Source of the DNA: Heterodera schachtii
Taxonomy: Eukaryota; Nematoda; Chromadorea; Rhabditida; Heteroderidae
Direction: 5' to 3'
NCBI GenBank assembly: GCA_023374025.1
Contig: SIJG01000006.1
Coordinates: 2,541,102 to 2,605,101, forward strand
Length of the DNA stretch: 64,000 nt
The translations under genes were made by a program, and so were the position numbers. Below the pieces are notes generated by a model, which saw nothing but the letters and a program-made list of their open reading frames with translations, did not search any database and had not been told where the DNA came from. Shown piece after piece: positions 13,901-27,612 of this stretch (its first letter is position 1; each line of letters opens with the position of its first letter).

Positions 13901-15010
13901 TAAATATTAAATAAATTATTCGCGAGTCTCGAGCGATTTTGATGGGTCCGAGGACACTCCTAAACGAGGTCCCCCGAGGAGACGACGCGAAACGCTAATG
14001 ATGAAGATGATGGTGATCGCAATAGAAAGGTGGACGATGAAAACGCATTTGAATGGAGGTGATCGGACTAACAAATTAGTGAAGGGGTGACCGGACAATT
14101 AATTTAATTTAGAAAATGGGAAGGCTACAAAGAGTGAGATCAGCAAGGGGGGGGGGGGTAATTAGTGAAAATTGACCAAGCTAATTAGATTAGTAATTGT
14201 GATGAAAAAGGTCGAGAGTCTTCAAAATTTTTACTAAAATTTCCAACCATAATCAATCTGAGATGGCTGTGATCATTGCGGGATTATAGTGATTTCTAAC
14301 TTGATTTTTTAGAAGGTTAGTGTTTAAATGCCCCGTGATAAAATTTAAAAGGTCATCTATGTTGTTGAAGTGATTAGATTGTTTTAAGGCAAAAGGACAC
14401 TGAAATTTTTAAAATATTTGTATTAACGCGATTGTTTGTTTGTTTTTTGCCTATTTCCCAATTCCGTCCCAAAATTCATCCCCTTTTTCATCATCATTCT
14501 TTTACTTCTGAATAAAAATTTATTACAAAGTGTCGATAATACTTGGATTATAATACATTTGAGACCATCCCCAATTCCCCAAAATGCGGTAAATTTTCGC
14601 GTTCGCACAAACTCAAAAATATTCCCATTATATCAAATTGCTAATAAAAAAAAATGGTAACATTTTGGGTAAAAAGTTATGGGCTGTATGGGATTGATCA
14701 GACTGATAAGAAAAACAATGAAAAGTGTTTATGGGTAAAAAAGACCAGGAAGTTGATAAAATTAGAGCAACAAATTATTAGTCAGGGATTCTGACAATCT
14801 GTGCTGGAAAAAAATCAGAATTTAGGGTAAGGGATGACTTTGGTGATCAAAGATGAATCTGATCAGAAGATCCATCGAATATGTTAATTGATTAAATAAT
14901 CGAAATTTTAGGAAATTTTATTTGCCATGTTACCACCAGCAACAGAAGAAAACTTTCACTGAGAAATTGATCAAATTTTGCAAAAAAATTGATGAGACCA
15001 GTTTTGATCA
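10960..15010. repeat. Field of dispersed TGATCA / GTGATCAG words
   Basis: The palindrome TGATCA, often as GTGATCAG, recurs at irregular spacing on both sides of ordinary AT-rich DNA. Examples are near 10968, 11260, 11324, 11480, 11722, 11771, 11829, 12860, 12985, 13025, 13316, 13347, 13764, 13803, 14268, 14693, 14842 and 14858. That is many times more than expected for a six-base word in such sequence. Sparser copies occur at 7.6, 17.4, 23.8 and 57.0 kb. There is no tandem period, so it is not a simple satellite. Confidence 0.7.
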
Positions 15011-15294
15011 ATAACATTTTCCGTGTCCTCTGATGCTCGGAAATTAATTAATTCAAAAAAATTCCATTGCATTTGCCCCAAAAATGTTTTTTTAATGACA
15101 GCAGCACGTCATTAATATGGCAAATGGTTAAATTGAGAAACAAAATTATTTCCTCTAATTAATGACATTAATTTTCTTTTTAATTTAATTTTTATTTTTT
15201 AAGAATTCCGAACGAATCATTGGTTTTTCAATTATGATTTTAATTAAGTTTCCATTTTAAATTATTAATAAATTAAATTATGCTCATTCCCCAC

Positions 15295-16350
15295 CTTCAA
15301 ATTGCCGGCTGCCATTTGCTGCTGTTGGTAAATTTTTGCCGCGTGTGAGCTCGGCAGATGGGCGCTGATCAGCACGGCGCTGGCCAGCGGGAAGGAGGCG
15401 GCCCGGCGCGAGCCGAACCCGCACGACGAAGAGGGCGCGGAATGGGGCAAAATCACAGTGGCAGTTGCGTCACCTTTGGGAATATTGTTATTTTTAAACA
15501 ACAAAATTATAAGAATTTTTTGAATTTCAGTCTGACAGGAGTTTTTCGAGAATTGAAGGCCCATCTCAAAAAAAATTAAAGAAAAGGTTAATCCAAAAAT
15601 TATTTGATTTTCACCTTCTTTTCGGGTAAGTCAATAATTTTCATTTGGTGTCAAACTTTAATTAAAAAATCTATGAAAATAGGTGTCAGGCAATCCGGCA
15701 GGCACCACAGGGAAAAACTTTCGAAAAAGTATTTAAAATACTCAAAAATAAATTAATGGAATTTGATTTCTTCGATCCATACGATGAAAGGGTTGAGAAA
15801 ATGCCGATACTTCAAATGGGTTCCATTAAATTTTGTAGGTTTTAATGATATGTTAACTGTAATGCCACACCTGACATTGACGGGTGCGTGCCAATGCCAT
15901 CACGTCCATAGCCATCGGAAGAATGGTGAACTTGATGAAAGCTGAAATTTTTTATTTGATCGAGGCAATTTACATTGAATAAGCCCAAGGATTTTTTTAA
16001 TTTCCTAAGAAATATATGTAGTCAAGGCATTTTCAATTGGACTTCCAAAGGCGTCGACAATTTAAAAATTGAATTCAAAATTTTTTTTAAGATTTTACTT
16101 GAGGCAATTTCAAAAAACTTTGCCATGCATAGATAAAATTTGCCAAATTCCACACTTAAAATTCCGTAGAATATTTTCATTTGCAATATTTTATTTTTGC
16201 ATTTCGCCTTAGGCGTTTATCAATATTTTCATGTGATGAATGAAGCATTTTTTGCCCCGAAAAATGATGGCCCTTCGCCCATTTTCACCGTTCACTTTCG
16301 CTGTCCCACGGCCTCGGCGCCGTACTCCGAACGCACTCAATTCCCATCAT
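15295..16350 (-). CDS. Unrecognised protein, three 5' exons
   Basis: Three GT-AG exons fit one frame: 16289-16350 (ATG at 16350, ends phase 2), 15871-15941 (phase 2 in, phase 1 out) and 15295-15473 (phase 1 in, phase 0 out). The agreement of three independent splice phases is the main evidence. The translation starts MMGIECVRSTAPRPWDSESE, continues through a Ser/His/Gly-rich stretch, then Ala/Ser-rich sequence and a short Gln run (IYQQQQMAAGNLK) before the last donor. No domain is reached, and the remaining exons were not found in the next 9 kb. The N-terminal composition would suit a transcription factor, but that is only a guess. Confidence 0.5.
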
Positions 16351-18799
16351 TTTGTTCGGTGGACGACAAAAAAATTGTGAGAGAACCTTTGTTGGCGTTG
16401 TGTTTGGGTGTTGTTATTTTTTATTGTCGAAGCAAAAGAAGAAGACAAAGTTAAGATGAATTATTTGACGGTGAAATAATTTATTTTATTTTATTGGGTC
16501 CTAAAAATGAATAAATATTTTTTGGCGCGATGAATGTACCGATCGATTACACAAAACGGAACGAATTTTAGGGGGGGGGGGGGAATAATGAACAAATTTG
16601 TCATAAATTTTTGTCTAATAAGGATGGAAATGTTTTAAAAATTTCATGTGGAAAAAATTTAAAAGCGTCGCAAAAATTAATTTTAAAATAATAATATATT
16701 ATTAATGGAATGATCAGAGAATGGAAAACGAGAGAAGTGAAATTTAAAAAAGCAAGAGAAAGTTTTTTAGTAAGGAAATGACCAGGAAGTAAATTTTCGA
16801 GAATCGAGTCGAGCATTGAGTTCGAATCCGTGACCAGGAATTAATTTCCTAGTCGAGACCAGAAGTTAGCCAAAACCCCTTAAAATCCGAGAAATTTCTC
16901 GGTCTAAAAGCAAAAACCGAGAAGGGCCCGGTAATCGAGACCAAATTCCCAAAAGGTCGGGAATTTTTCGAAATTAATGTTTTTGCTAGGAATTAAATAA
17001 TTTTTTTGGGAGAAAATCCCACAAATTTTCCACGCCATAAAACATTTTCACTTTCATTTATGTACATTTTCTGCCCTTTCTATGAACGAATAGACCATTA
17101 TTGAATGGGTGGGGTGGTAAAACTTCCCCCCCCCCTCGCCAGTACAACAGCCCCCAAGGGGTTACCCCCCGCCCCCCGCCCCGAAATCCCCGGCAATAAA
17201 TCATTTCATTCCCAAAACTTTTGTTGGCGCGTTGATCCTCCGTCTTTGATCACCCACACCAACCCAACTGGTTCACATTTTGAGCAGCAGCAGCAACAGA
17301 TGCTTCGCATGAATACACAAAACGAAAATTGGAAAATTATTCCGCAAGGCAATTTGAATAAAAAAATTTACGGAAAATTTAAGGAAAAAAGTTTGATGAA
17401 TTAATAATGGTGTTGCGAGCGGTAGGCTGAATCATCATCAGCCGACAGCAGATGTGATCAAACGGGAAATGTAGTGATCAGTGATCATCACCGTTCATGT
17501 CGGAATTTAATATGTTTTTTCCGGGAAAAGAATTACCCAGGGAGAGGCAGGGCAGCAGGCCCCACTCTCGAACTTGGGTTTTTGGAAAATTTATTTTTGA
17601 AAAAACCCTGAGCATGAGATATAATTTAAAAAAGTATGAGAAACCGATACTTCTTAAGATAGTTCCAAATCAGAAGGAAACCCGAAAATTAAATTAGAAT
17701 TAGCAAAAAACCAATATAGTTTTTTCAGTAAGTCTCGCAGATTTAAAGAATTTGCCATTTTGTACTAAGAAAATTTTTGAATTGAGTGTTCTTATTTTCT
17801 TGAGTAAATTGAGTCCCTTCGGTAGAAGAATGGTTGAACACTATAATATTGAATTTAATACTTTAGGGGGGGGGGGGGGTAATTTCGTTTTTATTGCTTT
17901 GTTAAGGAATTTCAAAAAGACCAAAAATAGAGGCTTAATTATTTTAGTGGCAAAAAGTAAAAAATAGTGATTTGTAATCAAAACTGCAGAAAAAAATAGT
18001 TACAAAATGACTGAAAATCCGTATCTTAGATATCAGTATTCTTTACTGGGCTTGGCTATATACCATTATAAAAAACGGTGTAAAATGCCCTCAACCAAAC
18101 CCACCACAATCGACCCAACAAATGCCCTGCACTAACCTAACCCACTTTACTTGCTGCGTTTAATAATGGGATGTGGTGGTGATGGATAACTGAGATATCC
18201 TTATCAGAGATAGAAATCGTCGAAGGATTGTGGCGGAGGAGGCACAATAATTTCTGATTTTTTCCCCATAAATTATGTCATAATTTGGGTACTTTCACTT
18301 TTATAAAATTGGATACAATTTTTGAATGTGAAATGTTCAATTTTCGTCTGTTCCTTCAACTTTTAGAAACGGATGTGATGCGAGCAGGAAAAAAACGGAA
18401 CTTGTGGTTGAAAGTGGGATAAAAAGGCACATGGGAGAAATTAAAAACGATATTTTAAGTGTTTCATTAGAGCATTCCATTTTTGGAAGGGCCGTGTGTT
18501 CGAGTCCCACCGGGTGCATGTAATCATTTATCTCTACAGCAGAATTGACTCATTCACTGCGCTCATCTCTGTACATCTCTTTAAGGCCTAGAAAATCCTT
18601 CTTAGAAAAGAGCCCCGCGAACCCGAGCCAGAGCATTTGAAAGATGGAGACAAAGAAGTTTAACCTTCTTGATTACCATCCATTAGCTCAGTGGTCTTAC
18701 TCATTAGCCTAAAAATAAACTCAGGCAACTATAAAAAATCGCAAACTTTTTAATTATTTGAAAAAATCCATCACAAATTATCAAAGGTCGCTCATTTAA

Positions 18800-19092
18800 G
18801 CCCCCCCCCCCCCCCTCCTAATCGTAAAATCCCAAAAAATTTTGCCCCTATGAATAATTTTTCGCACCCAACAAACCCAACACGTGAACAGCACATGTAT
18901 GGTGTGGGAGTTTGGCGCGCTGGGCGCACCAGGGAGGGGGGGGGGGGGGGGGGGGGCGGACAGTTCGATGGCGGAGGGCGACGCAAAAGGTGAGGGGGGG
19001 GGGGGACGGGTGACCATCCTTCGACCGCCGTCTTTTGCCGACGATTTTCGATTTTTTCAGTGGGGGAGCGGCAGGGGAGGGGGGGGGGGGGG
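18800..19092. repeat. Cluster of poly-C and poly-G tracts
   Basis: Within 300 bases the plus strand has one C tract (about 18801-18816) and three G tracts (about 18937-18955, 18997-19006 and 19077-19093). Frames in this segment translate to poly-Pro or poly-Gly and are not genes. Confidence 0.9.
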
Positions 19093-22000
19093 GTAAACGC
19101 CGGCACCACCCACCAAAAGATTGATAAATGCGTCTCGGGACGGTCGTGCCCTAATGGGAGGGGTGGGGGGGGGGAAAGCAAAAAATTGGGGAGATAAGAA
19201 AATTTGGGGATGAAAGTGGGGGCGAATTTGGTATAACTGACTACCGCTGGATTGGAATGGTCTGAGTGATTTGGTGAAATAAAGATCAATTAAATTGGGA
19301 TGTCGAGAGTCTTGATCAGGAAGGCAGAGAGAAGTTAGCATAAAGTGCACCAAAGTGCAAGGAGCGAGAATATCGAACTGAGAAATGCAGGTACAATCGG
19401 ATAAAGATTGAAGAGACAGTTGAATGTGAGAATAAGACCCCCCCCCCTCCCCCCGTAAGTGTCAAGACTCTCGACGGACAGAAAATGCCGGGCCTCGAGT
19501 GGATAGTGCCGAGATGACAACCAAAGTAAGACATAATGGGTGAGATTCCCGAAAAAGAAGCGAGACAAGGATCAATGAAAAGGAAACACGGATTTTCTAT
19601 AAAGGAAAATTTTTGATTTGAATTTACTATATTTTGTTAAGGAATTGATCAAAAAGAGTTAATTTAGAAATCTATTTGTTTTAATGAATGAAAGGTAATA
19701 AACACTAATTAATCATCAATTAAAGGCTAGTGATGTTGGATGTTTTCTTTGTTTGTTTTTTGTTCAAAGATCAATCAAAATCGGGAATTTTGCAAGAATA
19801 AGATGGAAGCATCATTGTAAAGCTTTGGTGAAGATGCTAAAAAAAATAGGCTTTTGGCCGGTGATTTTGATCGATAGGCTTCCTGGGAAAATTGAGCGCT
19901 TATTTAATATTTGTACGAAGAAAAAAATGAAAATTTTAAGGATGGCAATATTAAGTAAAAATTATATACTTAAAAACTCAATTTATTTTATTTTTTTTGT
20001 TAATTTTGTTTGTTAAAATAAAAAGTTCATTTTACTTTTTTGGCAGAGTAATAAGACTAATACCCATCCGTTAAAATTTATAGAATGGAATTAAGGAAAT
20101 TCCACCCTCCTTTTAAGGTCTGGTGATTTCGACGCAGTTATCTCGACTTGGGAAATTTAAAAAAATTCACAACCCCTTAGGATAATGAAAAAATTAAATT
20201 TCGGAATTAATGTAACGCACAATGACGGAGAACAAAGGAATGATGATGAAATGTGATGGTCGGGAATAATAGGGGGCGAGAGTGGATAACCGTGTTGTTT
20301 TGCCATGCCCATTATATTGATCGATTTCAATTCGGGCTGCTAATTTCGATTGGTCCACCCGCCGTCGTCAGCTGTGGTGGCCCGTGGCCGCAGCCCATCC
20401 CCGAAAATGACACACAAAGCGCATTTATTCTCCTCCCTCCCCCCTTCCGTGACCATTAAATCCAACGAGCCATGGAATTTAAATTTTTAAATCCGGGTTA
20501 GAAAAATTGAATTCTGTATGTTGTAGTATTACGTAGAGACAGGAAATTCCAAATTTACCGATCCACCTGCGGGTTTGGAACTCTTACGGGACGGGATCCG
20601 CGGGAGCAACGATCCCGCGCGGGATTTCGGGATTCGAAAGATTTTTTTGGTTTTAACAAGTCCATCAAAAAACAATAAAGATCGGCCATCAAACTTATAA
20701 ATTGGATCAACCAATAAAATTTAATGATTTTTATATTGCTAACACTTTTTGATGTTTTGCTCTTCGGGTATAGAGTGTCGACTATTTGATTGGATTCAGA
20801 CATGCTTTTTGATGATTTGCTTGTTGGGTCAAGAGTCTCGATTTTGTTGAATTTTGCAAGTTAAAAGTGTTTGTGTGAACTTTCAGAAGTTGGGTAGTTG
20901 AGAACTTGAAAAAGCGAAAAAAAAGCAAACAAAAAAAAAAATAAAAATTCGATAAAATGAATGAATGAGTTAAAAGTGGGGAACACAAAGAACGACAGCC
21001 GAGCAAACAGAACAGTCTGAGGAAGAAGCTTCTGCTGCTGACTGATCAAGAGGAGCAAAAGCATATGAGCCAAAGTCACGTTTCATAGGTCGCGTCCAAA
21101 AAGTACATCATCAAAACTTTAAATTTATTAAAAAGGCGGAAGTACAGGAATTTAAATAAATATTAATAATTATTTATATTAGTGATGAAAAGTACATTTA
21201 TCGAGGGTGCATCTATCTGTCGATATTTATAATATATTTTCCCATTATTTCCTTAAAAAACACATTAAAACAATAGAAAAATGGAAAAAACTTCAAAAGC
21301 ACAAAATAAAATATTTAAAGATGAACCGAGATAAAAAAAGACCGAGAAAAAAATATTTAGGATATTTTTAATTTTAAAACTAAAGAAAATTAAAAAACCC
21401 AAAAACCCTAAAGACCAGCCGAAAAAATGAATAATTAGTTGTAAATTATAAGTAATTTTAAGGAAAAATTAAATTCAAAATTTCTAATGTAAGTTGGCCA
21501 CTTCGATGAAATTTTTGTGTCCCATCCATCCAAAAAATGTTCCAAATTTTGTACAAACAAAAAAATTGGGAGACCAAAAAGCCAATGGCTTTGTGAGCCA
21601 AAATAGAAAAAGAAGTCCGGCAAATATTGGAGGTTGGCATTTGATGGCCTTTTTTATTTTAATTAATTAGATGTCTACCTACAACGAGGGCTTCGATTAA
21701 CCACACATTAGGGATCATAATTATCAATTGTATTTCTTTTTTGAATTTTTTGAGTGCCGTTAAGTGTCGCCGGAAAAACCCAAGAAAGGTTCGGTTTTAG
21801 GCAAATCACTTATTATTTTTAAATAATTTTTTTTTTTAATTTTGATTCTCAGCTCTCTAAGCATAAATTTTCCATAATTTGTTTATTTTTTCACACTCAA
21901 AAAAATGGAAAAAAAAAATTAATGGACCTTGAAAAGTTTTTAAATTTCCGACTGCGTCACGGCGCAAAGTGCAAAGAGCGCGAGTGAGCATTTTACAGTA

Positions 22001-23369
22001 AATTTTTGAGGGTAAAAAGGGTAGGGATGTTTAACTCGCTAATTTAATGATAATGATCTATCATTAATTCATCAGGTATTGTTTTTTATGGGTGGGAACC
22101 CCAAAAGTTGTGCAGAATTGAAAAAATCGGCTGACATGAATTATTTGTGGCCTTCAACCAGTTTTAAAAACAAAAAGAAAAACAAAAAATATTTCTTAAG
22201 AAATTAAAGGTAATTTATTAATAATAAATAACCATAATTTTTTATTTTGAAAAGTAATTTATAATAATTAACTCACTTAAATGAAAAAATGAAGGTTTGG
22301 AGTAATTAGGCGAATGTTTTCTTTAAAATGGCCAATAAAAAATAAAAATAGGATTTTAATTAAATTATATTAATATTAAATTTAAATTAGTGATTATTTG
22401 AATATGTGTAAGCCCTCAAGTTTTAAATAATTCATATAGCTTTAAAGTAAAAAATATTCTTTCATTCATCGTGGCTTTTGATCATTACAGCTGACGATGA
22501 AAGGACGGAAAACAAAAGGGAGACCAATTTTTTTTTGTAAAAAACAAAAAATTTTGAAGGGAAAATTGAAATGGAATATTCTGATTTTTTTGTTTTTAGA
22601 AAATTTTATAGAATTTACTTTTGCAAGAAATTTGATAGATTCGTAAAGAAAGGTCAGTCAAAGAATTTCGGAGTTGAAGCTAAATGATCGATCCGTTAAC
22701 AAAGAAGACAAAACACCAAAAGGAAAATGGATAGAAAATTCAAAGAAATTGGCCAAAAAAAAACGAAAATAAAATTCGTTAAATTTAAATTTTGATAGAA
22801 AAAATTGGGAAATGAAAATGGCATAATTTAAAAAAAGATATGAATGCAATTAAATTAATATTGAATGCTTGAGAAGCAAATATAAAAAATATCATTAATT
22901 TAGTGAGTATGAATTGGCTTACACATACTATCATGAAAATTTGAAAAATTAAAATAAAAAATGTTTTCCAAAAATTTTCCTTATTTTCTTTGGTGGGAAA
23001 AAAATAAAATTTTGAAAGTTTACAAAGAGTGGCTTTTCCTCTCCCATCAATTTTTGGAGAGCAAAAAGCAATTTGGCAGCTGAATTTTGCTGCCGCTGTT
23101 TCCAAAATTACCATCAATAAACACACACATAAATATGTATTTAGGTGACAGCTAACAGAAGAGAAGAAGCGGAGGAGGAACTAAAAAAAGAAGGAAATGA
23201 TGCAATTGCAATGGCCAACCGAACGAACGGAGGAAGAGAGAGCCCCAACCAACAACACCCACTGAATGAATGAATCCCCCGCGGGTGTTCCGCTGATTGT
23301 TTACGTATTTTGAAATTGAAAAAAGAGGGAAAGGAAACACGGCGATGGCAAATAAATAAAGGGGAGGAA

Positions 23370-23735
23370 AATGCCAGAAAGAGAGAGAGAGAGAGAAATA
23401 GAAGGAACGAAGAAGCCGGGAAAAAGAGGAGATAGAGAAGGAGTGAAACAAGTAGAGAAAGTGAAAAGGAAAACAATGAGAGAAAGGGGGGGGGGAGAGA
23501 GAGGGAGAAAAGAGAGAGAGGGAGGGAGAGAAAGAAATAGAGGGAACGAAGAAGCCGGTAAAAGAAAAGGGATAAAAAGGGTGAAAGAAGTAGAGAAAGT
23601 GAAAAGGAAAACAATGAGAGAAAGGGAGAGAAAGGGGGAGAGAGAGAGGATGAGAGAAGGGAGAGGAGGGGAGAGATAGGTAATGAGAAGAGAATTGACA
23701 ACACAGAGACTGAGAGGAGAAGAAAAGAGAACAGC
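23370..23735. repeat. Long purine tract with an internal duplication
   Basis: About 360 bases in which the plus strand is almost all A and G (GAGAGA, GGAAAG). A segment of about 120 bases occurs twice: both copies read GAAGCCGG, then GTAGAGAAAGTGAAAAGGA, then ACAATGAGAGAAAGG. The open frames (Leu/Ser-rich on minus, Arg/Glu-rich on plus) are by-products of this composition. Confidence 0.85.
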
Positions 23736-26700
23736 TGGCAGCAAAAGGGAACGGTTATGTACACTTTTAATTAGTTTCTTTCTCTTTCTCTTTCTGGTCA
23801 GACAGTGAGAGTTTGGAAATTGATCTGATCAGTGATCAAACTCAACACTAGATTAAGGGATAAGCTTTTTAAAATTGATAAAAAAATTAAATACTTTTAA
23901 AAAAATCGATAATTATTCCATTTCTTAATTATTATATTTTAATTTTATTAATAATCTGACAAAACATTCTCGGCCAACAGTTTACGTGGGAAAATGAGCG
24001 AATGAGAAAAGTTAAAATTATTACAGCAAATAATATTTTTGTATAATCAGGAATAAATACTGTAGTGCTTTAACATTGCATTTTTGTAACCAAATAATCA
24101 ATAATTTAATGATAACTTACACTTCTGAAAAAATGTTGGGTAAAAATTTCGGTAAAAGAATAAATAATAATTCCAAAATTTTACGAATTAAAAGGAACAA
24201 ATTACAAATTGAACAAACTTCGGAATGAAACTTTTGAGCATTTTATCACATGCAAATGCTGGGAATGCATTTGACAGAATGCAAATGCCATATGATTCAT
24301 TTTTCACACAGATTTTTTTGTTATTCACTCGTTAAAACAAACATAAAATGAATGAATAATTTTGATATTTATATGGATGCCTTTCAATGACAAAAAACCA
24401 ATTTATTTTTATGCGTTTTTAAATATATAAAACTTAAAAAACGGTAAAAAAAATTAAATGAAATTTCATTCTATTGTCGTCTAAATTTTTATTTTTATTT
24501 TTCTTTTTATAAAAATCCAATAATATTTCTAAATAGAATGAATGGATTTTTTAGTGAAAAACATACCTAACATTATTGAAAGATGGACCAAATTTTAAAA
24601 ATTTCTAAAATCAAAACAAAACGGTGTTAAAAAAAACCTATAAATTTCTAAATATCAATAAAATGCAAATATAATTTTTAATAATTTAAATTCTAGTCTC
24701 AATGGGAAATAAAACTTAAAAAATTAAATCATATAAGTTCAAAATTTTAAAGAATTTTAAAACAAAAAGCCAGGCTATTATCATTTGCATATTTTTATGG
24801 CCGACCGACCACACACTGATTGAACAAAGTCTTTCATCAGCATTAGAACCAGAAATGAGTGCTGGTTTGGGGGTTTTTTTTCTCTAAATGCATTTTTTTG
24901 GCCAAATAATTTATGGCCATTTGCCCGCCGTCCATTTCTGTCCCATCACATTCATTAAAAGCACCATCTTTCACCCAACAATTTTTAGCCTTTTAAACAA
25001 TAAAAAAAATGTTTTTTTTTGAGCTCCCTCCAACTCGGCGGTACCATTCGGAGCCATTTGAATGAATTAAACCGATTGGGTGGGGGACAGAAGAGAGAGG
25101 AGAAACTGTTTTCAATTGAAAGTATTAAAAAATGCAAATTAGGAATGTGTAAAAGGAAAAAATATGAGGCATTTTTGAATTTTTCATAATGTAAATTAAG
25201 TGATACACAAAAAATAATTTTCAAAACATTTTATTACAATTTAAATTGAATTAATCGAATCACAATTTTTGGCATAATAATTATATATTTATTGAACGAA
25301 GCAACAAAAATCCATAGAATTTAGTCTTTTATTCTGAAGTCAAATTTTGCTCAAAATCAAAAAAAAAAAAATTAAAAATTCATTTTGATTATAATATTTA
25401 TTTTGCTTAAATGTCGAGACTTAAAAAATCTTTTTCAAATAAATTGAATTCAAAATGAGCAATTTTTCTGCTTCTGCTGTTGTGTTCATTCATCATTCAG
25501 TTCTATGGAGTCACAAAAATGTTTTTTTTTGTCAAATTTATTTTTTTTACAAAAATCCAAATTTTCTCATTATCAGCACAATTATTTATCAAATTATTAA
25601 TAATACACCAAATGAATGTGCTTGGTTTTTGCTGATTTCACATTTCATCGTTATTATTTTCATATTTTTTTCAAGTTTTACGACCTCCAAAAATGTGTCC
25701 ACTCCGTTCGCAATGACAAAAATATTTTTGTGATGATATTATGCCCTCGCAAAATGTTCCACCCCATCACCATCCTAATCATTTAATCACCACACTAATC
25801 AACCACATCCCACAAAATTTTTTTTATCATTTGGTGGCCTTTTTGAGGGGGGGGGGGGGTTGGTGTCCCGTGACAAAATTTTGAGAGGACAAAACCTTTT
25901 ATTGGTGTCCTCCCCCCCCCCCGGCCTCGTCCTTCCCCCCCCCCCCTCGGGGGCTGTTTTGCTGGTGGTCGAAAATCTCGACAAAAATAATAAATTTTAA
26001 ATATTTGACGAGGCGGGTAATTATTAATGGGCGGCGGGTTCACGTGCACGCGGAATGGTTGGGGACGGAGCAGTAACAGAATAATAAATAATAATTTTCG
26101 AGTGTTTTGCCGAGAAATGGCGGGCGCAAATTTATATTTAATCGGCAGGACGAGAGACGAGAGAATTGATAAAAAAATCATAAAAATAAATTAATTTGTA
26201 TTGGTATTAATTAATTTTGCTTTTTAATTTTGTGATTTTTGAATGCAAAAGAATGAAAACTTGAAATATACAAGAAAATTGACGATGGATGTTAGTTTTA
26301 ATTAAAGCAAAAGATGAAAGTGAAATTAATGAGAATAAATGGAAGTGCGATCTGTGATGGAATTTTGAGGCCACATAAACCGGATTAAAATTTGAAAATT
26401 CGTCCCAGCCATAACTTGAGCTTGGCATTCTGTCTTACACTGTGATGCTTATTAGCAAGAATTAAGCATCGGGTCTCGCTCGACTCAACATCAAAAAATC
26501 TTATGGGGCTTGGAAGGTGTTCGTTGAAAAATTAAAATTTTTAAGAAATAATTACTCATTAAAAAAATTTAGCTTTCTGTTGTGGAAAATATTTTAATTT
26601 GTCTTTTTCTCTTTATTGGTAAATAATAAATTTTGATTTGGTTGTTAATCCAATAAACTAGAACGGCTCAGAGGGCATCGTGCCGAGTTTAGTTTGCCGG

Positions 26701-27021
26701 GCCTAGCCGGCAGAGGGAACCGGTAAACCGCCACGGCACAGACAGTTGCTGTTGTTAGTGCAGTAGCATTCTGCTGGCTGGGCAGTAACAGCTACCGCAA
26801 GCTACGCGGCTGGATGTTCAAGCAGCATCAGCTACCGAAACATTCATGGAAATTTTTTCCCGGAAAAAGTTTTGTACATAATTTTATTGTTTTGGTCCAA
26901 AATAGTAAAATCGCTAAATTCTGCATTTGTTTTATGAAATTAATGCCATAATTGCTGCTGACAAAGAGCGAATCGCATAGCGTATCCCTCAAAAACAACT
27001 TTCCTGTCAAATAATGAATTT

Positions 27022-27612
27022 CTAATTACTAATTAAATGCAAATACAATCGGCCGTTGGATAATTAACGAAGTCCACCACGTGCACACAAGGGATGGCAC
27101 GGAATTCCGATTTCCGACATTTTTGGGGTCGGATTCCGATTTCCGAAAAAATTTTGGTCGTCGGAATTCCGATTTCCGAAATTTTTGATGAAAAGTCGGA
27201 AATTTTCGGAAATTTTTTAAAAATTTTTTTTCAAAAAATTAGTAATTTTTGTACAATTTCTGTTAATAAATTGAACTGAAATTTTCAAATTTCCCCCGCG
27301 GCGGATATCGGCACCGCCGGCCCTAAAAACCTTAATTTTCTTGCAAAAAAAGCGCGCCGTAAAAAAGTGTAAATAGTCACTCCTTTTCCCAAAAATGTTC
27401 TATAATAATGCAAAAAGACATAAAAAAAGATTTTGAGAAATCATTGAATAATTTTTCAAGCAAAATATTCAAATAACTTTGAGCTCCTTTCTTCAAATCA
27501 ATTGAGCAAAAAAAATAGTTTTTCACTAGAAATCGCGACCCTACTATTACTAATTAAATAGCAAATACAATCGGCCGTTGGATAATTAACGAAGTCCACC
27601 ACGTGCACACCA
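27022..27612. repeat. Two 60-bp direct repeats around a 0.45-kb insert
   Basis: A segment containing ATACAATCGGCCGTTGGATA and ending CCACCACGTGCACAC occurs at about 27022-27088 and again at about 27545-27612, with one base of difference (AAATGCA against AAATAGCA). Between them lies a block of GGAATTCCGATTTCCGAAA words and AT-rich DNA. This fits either a local tandem duplication or an insertion that duplicated its target. Confidence 0.8.

Larger units (their letters stand above)
5746..15294. other. Gene-poor stretch, no gene recognised
   Basis: About 9.5 kb without a model I can support. It holds an AC dinucleotide repeat (6293-6329), GC-richer islands at 8.0-9.2, 10.7-11.2 and 12.9-13.2 kb whose open frames on both strands look like low complexity, poly-G tracts, and the TGATCA-rich zone listed separately. 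Later exons of the gene at 15.3-16.35 kb should lie on the minus strand here, but I could not find them. Confidence 0.6.

Noticed and set aside
16815..16840. B-box-like GAGTTCGAATCCGTGACC
   Set aside because: No A-box or cloverleaf upstream; it belongs to a TCGAG word block.
17105..17404. 99-codon frame with a QQQQQ run
   Set aside because: Starts in a poly-C tract, shifts composition halfway and has no relatives or splice context in the window.
18450..18520. tRNA-like 3' half (GTGTTCGAGTCCCACC, GGGTGC) and an A-box-like TAGCTCAGTGG at 18683
   Set aside because: The T-arm has a mismatch, the anticodon arm is one base short, and the A-box-like piece lies about 180 bases downstream, not upstream. 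At best a decayed tRNA or SINE; a permuted tRNA was considered, but the acceptor arms do not pair.
23141..23764. 207-codon Leu/Ser/Phe-rich frame
   Set aside because: It is the translation of the purine tract's complement, not a gene.
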